From: Pseudocercospora fijiensis CIRAD86
Taxonomy: Eukaryota; Ascomycota; Dothideomycetes; Mycosphaerellales; Mycosphaerellaceae
Direction of reading: 5' to 3'
Length of the DNA stretch: 64,000 nt
Assembly: GCF_000340215.1 (NCBI RefSeq)
Contig: NW_006921539.1
Span: 2,632,056-2,696,055, forward strand
Shown: piece by piece, positions 22,276 to 33,932 of the stretch
Position numbering within the stretch: position 1 is the stretch's first letter
Layout of the letters: every line of letters begins with the position of its first letter
The notes under the pieces: generated by a model
What the model was told of the DNA's origin: nothing
Seen by the model: only the letters and a program-made list of their open reading frames with translations
Databases searched by the model: none
Position numbers and translations under genes: made by a program

Positions 22276-23697
22276 ATGGCTTCTTTTCTCATATCAGACG
22301 TCCGAATTTTCGACGGCGAGCAGAGCATCGAGAACGGATCTGTGCTTGTCGAGAATGGCAAGATCTCCAAGGTCTCTTCGGGTGCGATCCAGTTCGAAGG
22401 GACGAAATATTCGAAGCCAGGACATACGGTTTTGCCAGGATTCATAGACACTCATATACATGCCAATGGTGGCACTGAGAAAGCGCTTCCGCAGTCTCTT
22501 CGTTTCGGTTGTACTACTGTGTATGTAACGTCAAAGTGCTGATTATCGGCGAATGGGCTGTGCTGACTCGTCGCCATGTTAGCTGCGATATGCACAATGA
22601 ATGGCCGAACATACTCAAGCTCAAGAAGCAGCAAGCAGCTGGGGATTGCGCTGATCTGAAGACGACCAGCTTTGCTGCAACGATAGACAATGGATGGCCG
22701 ATGCCGATTTTGCTCACGCATGCTGACAGTCCACAAGTGGGTGAAACTGATTTGCAATGCGTGAGCAACCTTGGGAGAAGTACTAATGTCTGAGATAGAC
22801 GAGGGCAGAGCTTGCGACCTGGCCAAAGCTGGAGACCGCAGATGATGCAGTCTCTTATGTAAACGACCGAGTTAAGGAAGGCGTGGACTATATCAAGCTT
22901 ATGCACGAGTCGGGCACCGTGATGAACCAGACCTTCCGAAAGCCGAGCATCGAACTCCAGAAGGCTGTGATTCATGAGGCTCATAAACATGGCCTGACTG
23001 TGGTCGCACATGCCTTGTCTCTGGACGATGCTATCGAAATTCTTGAGGCTGGTGTTGATGGCACGACTCATACAATCGTGGACCAAGCGCCGAACCAACG
23101 TCTGATTGACGCGTATAAGAAGAGCAATGCACATTGCAATCCAACGCTGGCCACGCTTGGCTCTGCCACCAGCGAAGGCAAGAGCCAGCAAGAGAAATAT
23201 GCGCATGATCCACGCATCGAAGGTCTACTCGGCAAGGAGGAGCGCGATCGAATGTGTCAATGCTCGGCGTTCGCGCAAGGCAACGGTCAAGCGTGTGAAC
23301 ATGCATACGAGAGCGTGAGGCAGATGAAAGCTGCTGGAATTCCAGTCCTGCTGTAAGTCTGCTCGGACATTCAATGTGGAGTATATGCTGATTCTCGTTC
23401 AGCGGCACGGATACGGCTGGCCCTGCTGTTGGGACTGCCTGGGGTCTGACAGCACACCAAGAACTCGTCATCTTGGTGGAAAAATGCGGATTCACGCCAG
23501 AAGAAGCTCTGGTAGCAGCGACATCGCTTCCAGCTAAGCGCTTTCAATTCTCGGATCGTGGAAATATCAAACATGGTCTGCGTGCTGATCTGTTGCTGGT
23601 CCAAGGTAATCCGCTTGAGAATATTGACGACACCCTCAACATCAGAGGCGTGTGGACGCAGGGTCAGCTCTGCAGTTCTTACCAAGACAACCTTTAG
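22276..23697 (+). CDS. Imidazolonepropionase-like metal-dependent amidohydrolase
   Basis: Four exons: 22276-22520, 22583-22736, 22799-23352 and 23403-23697. The introns are 62, 62 and 50 bp with GTATGT, GTGGGT and GTAAGT donors, TGCTGAC, TACTAAT and TGCTGAT branch points, and AG acceptors. The frame is continuous for 415 residues. The TIM-barrel metal ligands are visible in order: GFIDTHIHANGG (HxH), DYIKLMHESG (candidate bridging carboxylated Lys), VVAHA, GTTHTIVDQ and GTDTAGPA (Asp). The N-terminal beta-sandwich piece reads DVRIFDGEQSIENGSVLVENGKI and the C-terminal piece GLRADLLLVQGNP. This is the imidazolonepropionase-like branch, which also includes carboxypeptidases and prolidase-like enzymes acting on C-N bonds. 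Probably cytosolic since no signal peptide is seen. Substrate unknown. Confidence 0.85.
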
Positions 23698-23739
23698 GAG
23701 TGTGAAACGAGCGCCGCTAATCATTCTCATCCACCTCGA

Positions 23740-24538
23740 TCACTCCGCACCCTCATCAACATCAGGCCAAAACTCCTTCTCAACCCAGATGACCTGCCTC
23801 CACGCCGCCTCACACTCTTTCCACACCCAACCTCGCTCCTCAACTCCACACTTAGTAGCCATCTCATTCACCAACCCTCCAAGCTTCCTCACAAAAGTTT
23901 CAAACTCACGCGAACTCCAATTCGGAATAAACACCCTCTGCATCACATCAGCCTCCTTACCCACCTTCACCTTTCCTAACGCAAATCTCCAAGCCCGTAA
24001 ATAGCACTCTTCAGGAGCCCATAGAATCGTCAAACCCACTAATATCGCTCCTGCGAAAAGGTCTTGATAATTCCTCGTCTGCGGTGAGCTCCAGCAAGCA
24101 GCCACCTCCCAACTTCCCTTTCCTAATCAATAATTACTCACCTCCCTCTCAACCCCACACCCCTCACAAACCTCCTCTCCTCCAACCACCCCTCCTCCCG
24201 AGCAGAACTTTCAAACAACGCAATCTCTCCCCGAATATTTCCCAAACCCTCGATCAAAATATCCACAACTCTCCATTCGATTGAAGTCTCACGATTCGAG
24301 CCATGAGGAATAGAAATTTGGCTGAGAAGGGAGCCGATGAAAGTCGTGTAGGAAAGTGCATAGATTCTGTCTTGAGCGAGCCAGCGTTTGAGTTTTGGAA
24401 GGGGGAGGGAGGAGATTCGCGAGAGATTTTGGATAGGTGAGGGACTTGCGTGGCTGCGGCTTTGAGGAATGGATGTGTTGTTGCTTTCTCTAGACCGACT
24501 GAGTCGAGATTTATGAGATGGGATGTCAAGGATGGCAT
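23740..24538 (-). CDS. TENA/THI-4 family protein with an apparent frameshift
   Basis: Start codon at 24538-24536 (MPSLTSHLINLDSVGLEKATTHPFL). The frame of this first part does not continue into the next conserved block, LPKLKRWLAQDRIYALSY, which lies in a different frame from about 24,415. No AG acceptor exists between them, so a one- or two-base shift in the pyrimidine tract at about 24,395-24,425 is likely. The second block ends at 24142 and is spliced over a 53-bp intron (24089-24141, GTGAGT...GGAG) to a last exon 24088-23740 containing YQDLFAGAILVGLTILWAPEE and HxxFWPDVDE-like ending. The TENA/THI-4 fold is an all-helical haem-oxygenase-like domain, used in thiaminase II and relatives of unknown role. 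The gene is either a recent pseudogene or has a sequencing error. Confidence 0.65.
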
Positions 24539-25159
24539 GCTTAGCTGCCCAAAAGGGTCTCGAGAAAAGTAGGGTCGTGGTTGTGATGCCGGACGTTGCC
24601 ACGGGATGTTTTCGATGAGTAGGTACCAAGAGCGGTCTGTCACAAAACTTTGCTCATCGGCAGTGCGAAATATGTTCCAATTGAATGGAAGAATGAATGG
24701 AGGTGATGTTGTTCGCGTGCTGCTCGTCTCTCTCACTGTCCTCGTATATCAGCTGTGAAGCAGACAGTATATGACGTCTCGCTTCGCTCCTGGAAAAGTC
24801 AAATCCTCGGCTGAAATCGGACATGTCCTTCCCAGTGGAGGTCCGGAGGACGTAAAAAATCGTGGTCATTAGCAAGGAGGTTGATTTGAATGCCTGTTGT
24901 GCTCTGCAGCGGTACCGCTATAGCTATGGCATGCACTCCGTCTCGCCGCCGAATCTGCGCTACTTCATCACCCTCTGGCAGCCTGAGTGCACCGTGCATC
25001 CTGGAGCGTGGTGTCTCATATGTATGTCCTGATGCATCGCAAGCTGGCCGTTAAACTGCTGCGCAATTTGACATGATTTCAAAACGCTTCAACGCCCAAA
25101 AGTCTGGCTTTTTCCCGCTCACTGTATCGTATCACATCCAATCTGGAAGAAGACCTGGT
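24539..25159. other. Intergenic region
   Basis: This lies between the TENA gene (minus) and the 3' end of the CTF1-beta-like gene (minus). Open frames of 66-73 codons on the minus strand show no recognisable domain. It probably holds the TENA promoter. Confidence 0.4.
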
Positions 25160-28100
25160 TCATCCATATCCCGCGGCTCCATTGAGGCCATTTATGTCGC
25201 TCCCATTGGGTATACCGAAGAACTCAAACCAGTCCCCGACATTGAGTGTCGTTGGAACAATTGGGCCTCCGGCACTGCTCGAACTGCTCCATGTATCATC
25301 CTGTCTTGGCTGGTCGTGAACGGGGTTGAGTTGCGTCCACGAATTTGGATCTTGATGATATGCTGGCATGTTCTGTGGCATTCCCTGTTGACCTTCAGGC
25401 ATCTGCATTCCTTGTTGCCCTTGTTGCATTTGCGGAGGACTCTGCATGGGTGGAGGGCCATGCGCAAATTGCTGAGGTTGTTGCGGGGTTGAATGCTGCT
25501 GTTGTCGCAGCACAGGATCCACCATCGCCTGAGTCGGGCTGTTCGTCATGACCGGGAAAAGCTCATTCGTCTCTGGAGGGAAGAGCTGGTGTGGGTCGTA
25601 ATTCTGCCACATGTCTTCCGAGATCTTTGGCGAGCCTCTAGTATGCAAGAATAGGTTCGGTGGGGTGCCTGGGTATGAGAAGTTGTTGAAAGGTGTCGTG
25701 GGTCGTGTATTAGCACGTGAGTTGCCCATGAAAGCGTCAGTACCAGGACGCATTGTTGGGCTGCTTGCGGTGATCGTGGGCATCTGCTGTGGTTGTGGAT
25801 GAGATTGACTGTTTGGCGGCATATCTTGGACAGGGGACTGAGGCCGCGATCGTTCGTAAGACATCTGCGGTGCCGGTGGGCCGTTGGTGTAGCCGAACTC
25901 CATGTCATCGAACTTCCGCTTCGGCGGCGCTTCGGCAGACTGGTCCGGGGCGGGTTGCAAGGGTGCTTCTTTACTCGCCCTGCTGCCCGCATGCTTCGAT
26001 TTGTTATGCTTCCGGCCTGCAGCCTTCTGCAATCGCTCTTCAAGGACTTTGTTGCCTAGGATGGACTCAAAAAGAGTGTGTACCATCTTAGCAACCAACC
26101 AGACCCTGGAAACATCCTTGAGCGCCTGCATGCAGGCGTTCAGCCGCGTTTGTGTCGCGGAAACGATGGTATGACTGGTTGAGCGCATTTGATAGACGTG
26201 CATGATGAGTGCGGAGAAGAGGCTGTAGACACTGCATCCGCTGTCAGTACCGCCACGCGTTCCAATGTTGCATCTCAATTTCGTTTACTTACATGAAGGC
26301 AGGGGTGTAGCGTAGCTCATCGTGGGTTTGAAGGGCTTCGATGATGGATGTGATCATGGCCGCGGCTTGATACGCGATCGAACGCGAAGGATAAGCGGTT
26401 TCCTCTGCCCAGCCGTTGACGTGCCGCGATTCAGAGCCAGCTGGCGGCATGTGGGCTCGGTGCAGGAGGCACAGTGTGGTGCTACAGACTGTCAACTCGC
26501 GTGCAAATCGGAGGGTTGATGGTACGTACTAGTAATTTGCATGGAGCAACGCTGACCAGAAGTGATGCCGTTGCGGCTCCCATCGCACTTCCATTGGACA
26601 GTTTTGTAGCCAGTCCGCAAGCGCCATGTCGCTGTGGGTCAGATCCAGTGCATTGTTACGCCGTAGCTTCGATGCCACAGAGTACTGCTGAGACAGCACC
26701 AGACCCATAATCTCGCAAAGCTTCACATAATTGAGGAAGAAGTGCACATGGATTGGGTCAGGTGGATACTCGGCTGGGCGGTCTGGTTCGTCATCGATGA
26801 AATCGTCTTCGGTGACCATTTCAACGTCGGAGTCTTCGATATTAATGCCAACAGGTCGTCCAAGAGCTACGGCAACGGATCGATCGCGGGTGAACAGTGT
26901 CCACCATATTCGTTTCCACAGGCGCTTGTCCGCTTTACAGAGCTGCGAGCCTTCGACACTGCGGCAATCGATTAGTGTTGGGTGCAGAATGTCGATAGCA
27001 CTTCCTTACCTTCGATGCATGCCGGAGCCTTGGGCAACGATGACGGCTACTCTGCTCCAGTAAAAGACGTTTTTGGTTACGTCTGCAGCAAGGTCAGACC
27101 GAGCGTGCGTGACGATGTCTCCTCTTTCTCGATTCTTACCCTCTGGACCTTCCCAGTACCATCCCATCAGGATGAGTGCCTGAACAATCGTCACTCTGTC
27201 GTCCTCATAGTTCGCATCGTACAGAGCCTTGGCGCGCTTGTAGAATGTCATGGCAGCAGGTGTTGTTGAGCCATTCGCATCCATGAGTTGCGGGTTATTG
27301 CACACTCGGGATCCTGCAAGTAGTATAGCTTGTAAAAGTAGGAGTGAAGGTGGATTCTTGGCGTCCCTGTATCGCCTCATGAACTTGCTCCGGTTGATGA
27401 CAGGTACGACGGGTGCAATCCAGGTGAAGTAGGCATCGACCAATTCGTCGCAAAGCTGTCGAGGCGGTAATAAGAAAGCGCCACGTTGGTGCAGGATGTC
27501 GATCTCCACGTTGTCCAGCTCGTTGATCCTCGCACGAGCTCCCCGCACATTTTCGGGCAACGGGTAGTGAACGACATCCGTTGTGCCATGGCGGTCCTGG
27601 ACAAGCAAAGAAAGATTAGAGGACTCTCCCAGGTATGCGACACGACCGGCTTCCTTGATCGGAGCTCTGGCGAATTTCGGTTTCATGTATTGCGCGTAGG
27701 TGCCGTTGGTGACGCTTTGGCTCGCATAGTAGGAATGAGTGCCTTCGGACTTTGGCATTCCCGCAGGAGTGTTCATGCCTATGTTGTTGGCTTCCATGAC
27801 CATGTCGCCGCGCTTGAGCAGAGGCTCGGTGGTGGCATTGGCAGGGGATGGGCCATCCGTCTGCGAGTCTGCGGTTTGGCTGTACGTGCGCAGTCAGCAT
27901 GCGCGCCAAGCATGTTATGATGCACTGCCTCCATTGCGCACCTGTCGCAGTCCTTCTTTCCTGCCGTCTTCTTGCGCTTGGGTGTGGGGATCTTGCATTC
28001 GATAGAGAAGGCCACGCAGTTGGTGCATGGCACACCTAAGCTGGCGGCGTCGCATCGTACCTAGGGCGGTGAGTGAGTGGTGATTGAGGCGACGCAGCAT

Positions 28101-28433
28101 GTGCCATATACCTTGCGAGCGTGACATGTCTGCAGACTGTTAGTGCGTGCTATGTGCATGTTGCGACTCGACATCAACTCACTTCACATGCTCGAGATGC
28201 GCGTTGCCTGCGAATCGGCGTGGGCGTGTCAGCAGAAGGCCCGGGGAGGGCAGCATTGCGCGCCATGTCAGGTCTGCCTACCGTCTGAAGCTCGGATGGC
28301 CTGGTATCTGGTCCTTGGGCGCAGAGTTGCTGCCGGGCGCGGTGGTGATCGGGTTCGCGCTTGCCTGCGGCTTGCTCGGAGGTGTCTGTTTCGGGTCGAC
28401 GCTGCTCGCGGCCATGAGCGGCCGCGGTTCCAT
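25160..28433 (-). CDS. Zn(II)2Cys6 regulator of the CTF1-beta/FarB (AmdR-like) type
   Basis: Eight exons, minus strand: 28433-28282, 28207-28183, 28129-28112, 28060-27942, 27879-27010, 26958-26530, 26481-26293 and 26231-25160. The seven introns are 48-74 bp, each with a GT donor and AG acceptor, and the frame is continuous for 957 residues. The zinc cluster spans four exons: C58-X2-C61-X6-C68-X8-C77-X2-C80-X6-C87, with CHARKVRCDAASLGVPCTNC and a basic KRKK tail. The eight-residue third spacing is typical of AmdR/CTF1-beta. The middle homology region includes KLCEIMGLVLSQQYSVASK and LLHANYYTTLCLLHRAHMPP. The C-terminus is Gln/Pro/Met-rich and ends TTLNVGDWFEFFGIPNG, a tail I associate with cutinase transcription factor 1 beta and FarB. 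Members switch on cutinase or fatty-acid-use genes; targets here are inferred from family only. Confidence 0.88.
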
Positions 28434-30511
28434 CGTGAGGGAGCGCTGCTTTCGCGCGTGCCTTCGTGTTAGACGCGCGAGCTGCTCATCGCTCGGGGGA
28501 CATTCGACCAGCGCCAGCGGAGAGACGGAGAGGTGTGCGAGAGCGTGCGTGCCGTGCGAAGCAACAAGCTGGATGATGCATCGATCAGAGGCTCGCAGTG
28601 CAGCGCAGGGGTGGTCCAGACTCAGACTCTGGTGCAGCGCAGGCAGGGCAGGCCAGCAACTCCAAGCTTCGCGTCGCTTCACAGCACCGATGCGGAGAGG
28701 TCCCACACTATTCTACTACTTGCAGGCTAGAAGGCTAGAAGCGGTGGTCATGCGTGCCATTATCCTTACCTGCTCACGCCGACTCACCCTCCTACTCACT
28801 CCAACAATGCCAAACGACAACGCTGTTGGTACATCATTGCTACATCCTTCACGTCTGCCCGCTGTTGCTCCCGACTTATTTTCTTGCCATGCCGTCTATA
28901 AAACACACCGAGGCTGTCCCTGAACCCTTTGCCGCATCGTGCTGATCCTCACTGCTCGACGAGCCGTCGACTGCAACTCCCGGAACATCGTACATCTTCT
29001 CATCACTCACAAACACCATCCCATCCCATCCCATCCCGCATGCTCATCGTTCCTGCACTCGTCGTCGCAACCCCCCTCCCTTTCGACTTGACCTTCTCCA
29101 TCCAGTGACCCGACTGACGCTCTGCATCTGCACTGAACGGGACGCCTCTAGCATTCGTGCCACGCGCGCCGAACCTGATGAAGCATATTCAGTATTACAA
29201 CTTTTCAAGCAACTGCCGCCAGCCCACCAGGGCATTTCCGCTTGATCCAAGAACGGCGTCCCGAGTACCGGTACTGTACCGCCAATGGTCAAATCCGGCA
29301 GCAGGCACACCAGCATCTCCGCCCGAGACTACTGATGGCAGTCCGATTAAATAATAACCTTGAAGCCTCCTGCACTCCACGTTCCACCCTTTCCACTTGC
29401 GGCTCATCTAAGTTAGCCCGCGCGCCATCCGTCTTTGAAGACTTCCATCTTGTGCACACACAAACGCCGGCCACCACCTGCCATGTGAAAAGAACATCCA
29501 CGAATTATTGGCATTGGCACACCTTCTGACTTTGGCTATGCGCTACTTTAGCGGCCGCCTCCGAGCACACCAATGAGCAGAACTTCAGTCAGCACCCAGC
29601 CACCAGCAAAATCAGCTACTGTATTCTTTGCAAATGCACGTGAGCACTCCGCCTTTTTGCATGTGAAAATTGCTAGGCCCTTGCATTGATGCTCAGGGCT
29701 CTGTATCATCTGCTGATTAGCAATTTATGACGCGAGGTGGGCTTGCACTTTCCCACCGTGCCTTACCCGCGCACGCGACAAGTGATCTGTTCATGAAAAC
29801 CTCCCGTCCCGTCCTCTCCACTTCTCCAGGTTTCGTGCAAGAGTTACGGCTTGTGGCTGCAGTCGCCTTGAAGCTTACATCGCGCCACATGTAGCCTAGA
29901 TTTCAAATTTGGATTTGCGATAGGCTTTCGCCAAATGGGTCTGCTTATTACATTCTGCAGCGACCATCAACTTTTTAGTATTTACCAGCCTGCTCGTAAA
30001 TCACAAGTTGCCTGCTACCTTTGACGAGAATGAATTCCTTCCAATGCTGCGCATGTCATTCAGTACATGACGGGCCGATGCCTGGTCGGCGTGCAATGTG
30101 TACTTTCTGTTCCCATTGCAAACGCTGCGAGAGCGCAGCACTTCGGTGCCAGACTTGTGACGGCTCACAAGTACGCAGTGACAATGTTCGCCTGGACGCA
30201 ATCAACATGAAACGTTCAGTCAAGCTTTGTAGACATTCATCGTGCGGCATGAGCGGTCGTCAGTAGTTATCTAAGTATCACTTCCTAAGGCTCAATGTGG
30301 CTGAGGTGCGTGAAGCGTAGGAGGGAGATGCACCGGACTGTCGTAACGCACTGAGATAGAGCTGTCACAGAGTGAATAGGTATCCATTGATAGTCTCGAC
30401 TCACGCGGGAACTTCAGCTCAACTTGATCGCGGTGCTGAGTCCGAGATTACCGGTGGTACGGAAGACTTGCCAGGATCTCTTGCTCTGATGTGAAAATTT
30501 TAACATGCCCG
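28434..30511. other. Long intergenic region, upstream of the CTF1-beta-like gene
   Basis: About 2 kb. A TATA-like TATAAAACA lies at 28,900 and a (CATCC)n-type pentanucleotide run at about 29,017-29,038. A 258-codon plus-strand frame at 28,147-28,923 overlaps the first exons of the regulator antisense and has no domain, so I do not call it a gene. No RNA gene was recognised. Confidence 0.45.
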
Positions 30512-31588
30512 CTAGGGCCCAATTCTCGGCAGAAAGCCTCGTGCATCAATGTCGTCGACCATTTTGCATATGTTTGCAAATTCCTGCTCTTTTGAGACAC
30601 CAGAATCGATGTCTTCGCCAGTAGTCAACCTCTTAGCCTGTCGAGCTTTGCGAGCCCAGATACGTAAATAATCCTCCATTTGCACACTTAGCCTCTTCAC
30701 TTTGTTGTCAATGCACCAACCGAGAACAATCGCGATGAGATCGACGTAGTTGTAGCGGAAAGATACGCCGGATATGATGCCTTCAGCTTCAGCAAGGTGC
30801 GCGAACAGAAGCATTGGCCAGAATATGCATTTGTCGGTCATGGTCTTCCAAGGTATGCACTTGGTATGGAAGTCGCGAGAAACAATTGCTCGAAGCTCGT
30901 CAGGTAGTTCGTGGCCCTTCGAAATGAATAGCAGGTAGCGCATCAGCCGCCGCCTGAGGTCGCTGGCCTCGCGTTGCGGAGCTGGAGTGATACACAAGGT
31001 GCATAGACAAGGACCGCCTAGGCAGTCACGAAGGTGTTCATATCTTTCGTGAGTAGTCATGTACAGCAGCGAATCAGTGTAGGCAAAGTTCAGCTCTTGA
31101 CCAGCACGGACGTCCTTGAAGACATAGCAGTGTTTCTGGCCCTTGTCGTTTGATGCCATTGCGCAGTTTGGCGAACAACTGTTGTTGAAGCGACTCGCGT
31201 GGATGAAGCAGCCATGCGCCGATCCACCTCTGATGGTGTGATTGTGGAGGTGGAAGATCGCAAGTCGTCGATGTTCGTCAGAATGTCCTTGGGCATAGTC
31301 AGGAACTGGTAAAGCATGGAATTTTTCCTGGTTGGCGTTGCTCAGCCCTCTTAAAGCCTGTTGGACGTCGTGTATCCCAATATGGTTCAAGTTTTTATCG
31401 ATGATGAACAGAGCATTGTCAACTAGAATTCTGGTCCCGGGTGAAATGTCTTTGAGGGCAAAAGCACCATTGCCTTTGCCATCCGTCTTTCTGAGCTCGT
31501 AGTAGCCGTCGTTTCCCTGTGCTTGAAGGCTGTCAGTCTTCATCCAAGTTTAATTGTCATTAGTCTTACCTTCTCCTGGTTGCCCCAT
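30512..31588 (-). CDS. SET-domain protein
   Basis: The main exon is 31521-30512. A 48-bp intron (31522-31569, GTAAGA donor, GACTGAC branch point, TTCAAG acceptor) joins it to a 19-nt first exon at 31588-31570, giving MGQPGEAQGNDGYYELRK and 342 residues. A Met inside the frame at 31543 would be the start if the intron is wrong. SET motifs are in order: GKGNGAFALKDISPGTRIL near the N-terminus, ASRFNNSCSPNCAM (the NHSCxPN-type block with Asn for His), and GQELNFAYTD (the ELxxxY block). CLCTLC suggests the post-SET-like cysteines. These are S-adenosylmethionine-dependent lysine methyltransferases of the ascomycete SET/SMYD-like group, acting on histones or other proteins. The replaced His may alter activity. 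Confidence 0.8.
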
Positions 31589-32064
31589 TTTCAAACTCAA
31601 GATGCAGCCTGACGTCCAGAAAATCCGCTAGGGGACAGATGTGCCATGTTATAGCAAAGGCTTGCGACTTGAAGCAGGCTCCAGCGCACATTAGCAAACA
31701 CGTATTGAAAACATTATGCAGACTACGAGTTTCCAGTCAACTCAAGATGAGTCCGACATGAGGCAGATTCACTTGTGCAGACTCTTCTGTGCTGCAGGCC
31801 ACTTTTTTGTTTGTTCTCAAATGCACGAAACCGTTCGTCTTTCATCGCTCGTGCTGACACGGCACCTTCACGGAGATTCATAGCCCATTCAGAGATACTG
31901 ATAGCCATAGGAGAAGCAATGAGTCTGCGCTTGCAAGAAGAGAAAGTGAAGTGTACCTTGAGGAAAGCGAAGTCAACTGGAAAATTCTCGGACCTGACTC
32001 CGGCTCGAATCAATGCCCGTTCATCAAATTAGCGCCAAGACCATTTCAATCTCATCTCTCTGCC
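31589..32064. promoter_or_regulatory. Divergent promoter between the SET gene and the tRNA-ribosyltransferase gene
   Basis: 476 bp between divergent start codons. No TATA box or repeated site stands out. An 85-codon frame at 31,775-32,032 has no recognisable content. Confidence 0.4.
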
Positions 32065-33512
32065 ATGTCGGAGGAAGATGCAATGCCCGCAAGGCCCATA
32101 CCGTCGGCCTTGACGTTTGACCTAATCTCAAGATGCTCAGTAAGCGTCCTGGTGTCTCTAGCCAGCTCAAGATGCTGACTCTTCTAGACAACGAAAGCCA
32201 GAGCCGCGACTCTGCATCTTCCTCATGGCCCAGTCCAGCTGCCCTTGTTCATGCCTGTAGCGACGCAAGCCTCACTGAAAGGCCTCACGCCGAAGCAACT
32301 TGAAGATACATCGTGCAGACTCTGCTTGAACAATACATATCATCTGTAGGGATGACTGGGAGAAAGTACAGCGAGCATGAAGCTGAGGTGGAAATAGTGG
32401 TTTGAAGCCTGGCCAGAAGACGCTTGACGCCATCGGTGGAGCACACAAGCTGCAATCATGGCCTCACAACATCTTGACAGGTATGGTCGAAGACACGTAA
32501 GACGCGTAGAGAAACACTGACATTCCGCAGATAGCGGCGGGTACGTGGCCTGGAGATGTTGGATAGTTGCTCCGCAATGCTCACGTTCTACAGCTTCCAA
32601 ATGGTCTCGCTGCTGAAGCTTGCACAAGTAACTGAAGAAGGCGTGCGCTTTCTCAGCCCACACGATGGAAGTCCTATGCTACTCACGCCCGAGCATTCCA
32701 TCTCCCTGCAGAATTCGATCGGCTCAGATATCATCATGCAACTGGACGATGTGATTGCAACAACCTCTCCTGATCATGCTCGCATCAAGGAGGCAATGTA
32801 TCGATCCGTACGCTGGCTAGATCGCTGCATTGCCGCCCACAGGAAGCCGGAAAGCCAGAACCTGTTCTGCATCATTCAAGGCGGCCTGGACCTGGATCTA
32901 CGCCGCGAATGTTGCAAAGAGATGCTCGCTCGAGATACGCCTGGCATTGCCATCGGAGGTCTCAGTGGAGGCGAAGCCAAGGCTGAGTTCTGCAAGGTCG
33001 TCGATGCATGCACCGGCATGTTTCCCACCCACAAGCCACGATATGTTATGGGTGTTGGCTATCCGGAGGATATCCTTGTCTCAGTCGCTCTTGGCGCAGA
33101 CATGTTCGATTGTGTCTGGCCTTCACGAACGGCACGTTTTGGTAATGCCATCACGAATGCTGGTGTGCTCAATCTCAGACATGCCTCCTATGCCGAGGAC
33201 TTCGGCCCCATTGCGCCTGGCTGCAAGTGCATCTGCTGTCGAGACGAAGACGAAGGTGGTCTCGGAATTAGTCGTTCCTACATCTACCACACCGCCGCGA
33301 AGGAGACGGTTGGTGCGCATCTCATGACTATGCATAATACCCATTACATGCTTGACTTGATGCGACGAGCTCGAGAGGCCATCATCGAAGACAGATATCC
33401 AGGGTTCTTGAAGAATTACTTCAGCACACTCTATGCTGGAAACAAGAAGAAGTACCCCGACTGGGCTGTGCAGGCGTTGAAAGGAGTCGGCGTGGATTTA
33501 CTCGAGGATTGA
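32065..33512 (+). CDS. Queuine tRNA-ribosyltransferase, catalytic subunit (QTRT1/Tgt-like)
   Basis: Five exons: 32065-32139, 32188-32345, 32398-32480, a 10-nt microexon 32531-32540, and 32594-33512. Introns are 48, 52, 50 and 53 bp with canonical ends, and the frame is continuous for 414 residues. The enzyme exchanges guanine 34 of tRNAs with GUN anticodons for queuine. Visible motifs are LFMPVATQASLKGLTP, NNTYHLGLKPG, TDSGGFQMVSL (catalytic base D106, encoded across the microexon), QGGLDLDLR, AIGGLSGGEA, nucleophile D281 in FDCVWPSRTARFGNA, and the zinc site C319-X-C321-X2-C324 with a His in MHNTHYM. Eukaryotic Tgt works with a second subunit, QTRT2, not present here. Queuine must come from diet or host because eukaryotes do not make it. 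Confidence 0.93.
32531..32540 (+). other. 10-nt microexon of the tRNA-ribosyltransferase gene
   Basis: ATAGCGGCGG, bounded by CCGCAG upstream and GTACGT downstream. Skipping it would delete Asp-Ser-Gly-Gly of the active site and break the motif. Including it restores the frame exactly with both neighbours. Confidence 0.85.
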
Positions 33513-33932
33513 CAGCCTTTGCACCATCCCGACCTGTACGCTTGTCAAGACTGATCGCTACTTTCAAGATACACATTCTATCGATACAGTCTACGCTGCA
33601 GCTCCTTGATCGCAGTAAAGCCACGACTCAGTGGCAACATATGCAATGGGCCAGGAAATTGGGCAAGGACCTTGCAGAAACTCGCAATCACTTCGCAAAT
33701 GGCAGCGAAAAACTCATGCCAAGTCTTGCGGGCGCGAAAGTCCATTACGCGCCTGATCAAATCCGTGTCCGCCCGCTAAACAACACGACATCATGGCCTG
33801 CCGACATTGCTGATTCACACTTTCTTGACTTTGTGGCGAGCGAACTGTGTCTCGTACCAAATTATGACGGGAGAAATAGACACAAGACGACTCAGCATGG
33901 CTTTCCGCTCCTTTATGACAATCTGAAGCAAC

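Noticed and set aside
28147..28923. 258-codon plus-strand open frame
   Set aside because: It lies antisense to the first exons and promoter of the CTF1-beta-like gene, has no domain, and owes its openness to GC-rich codons of the opposite strand.
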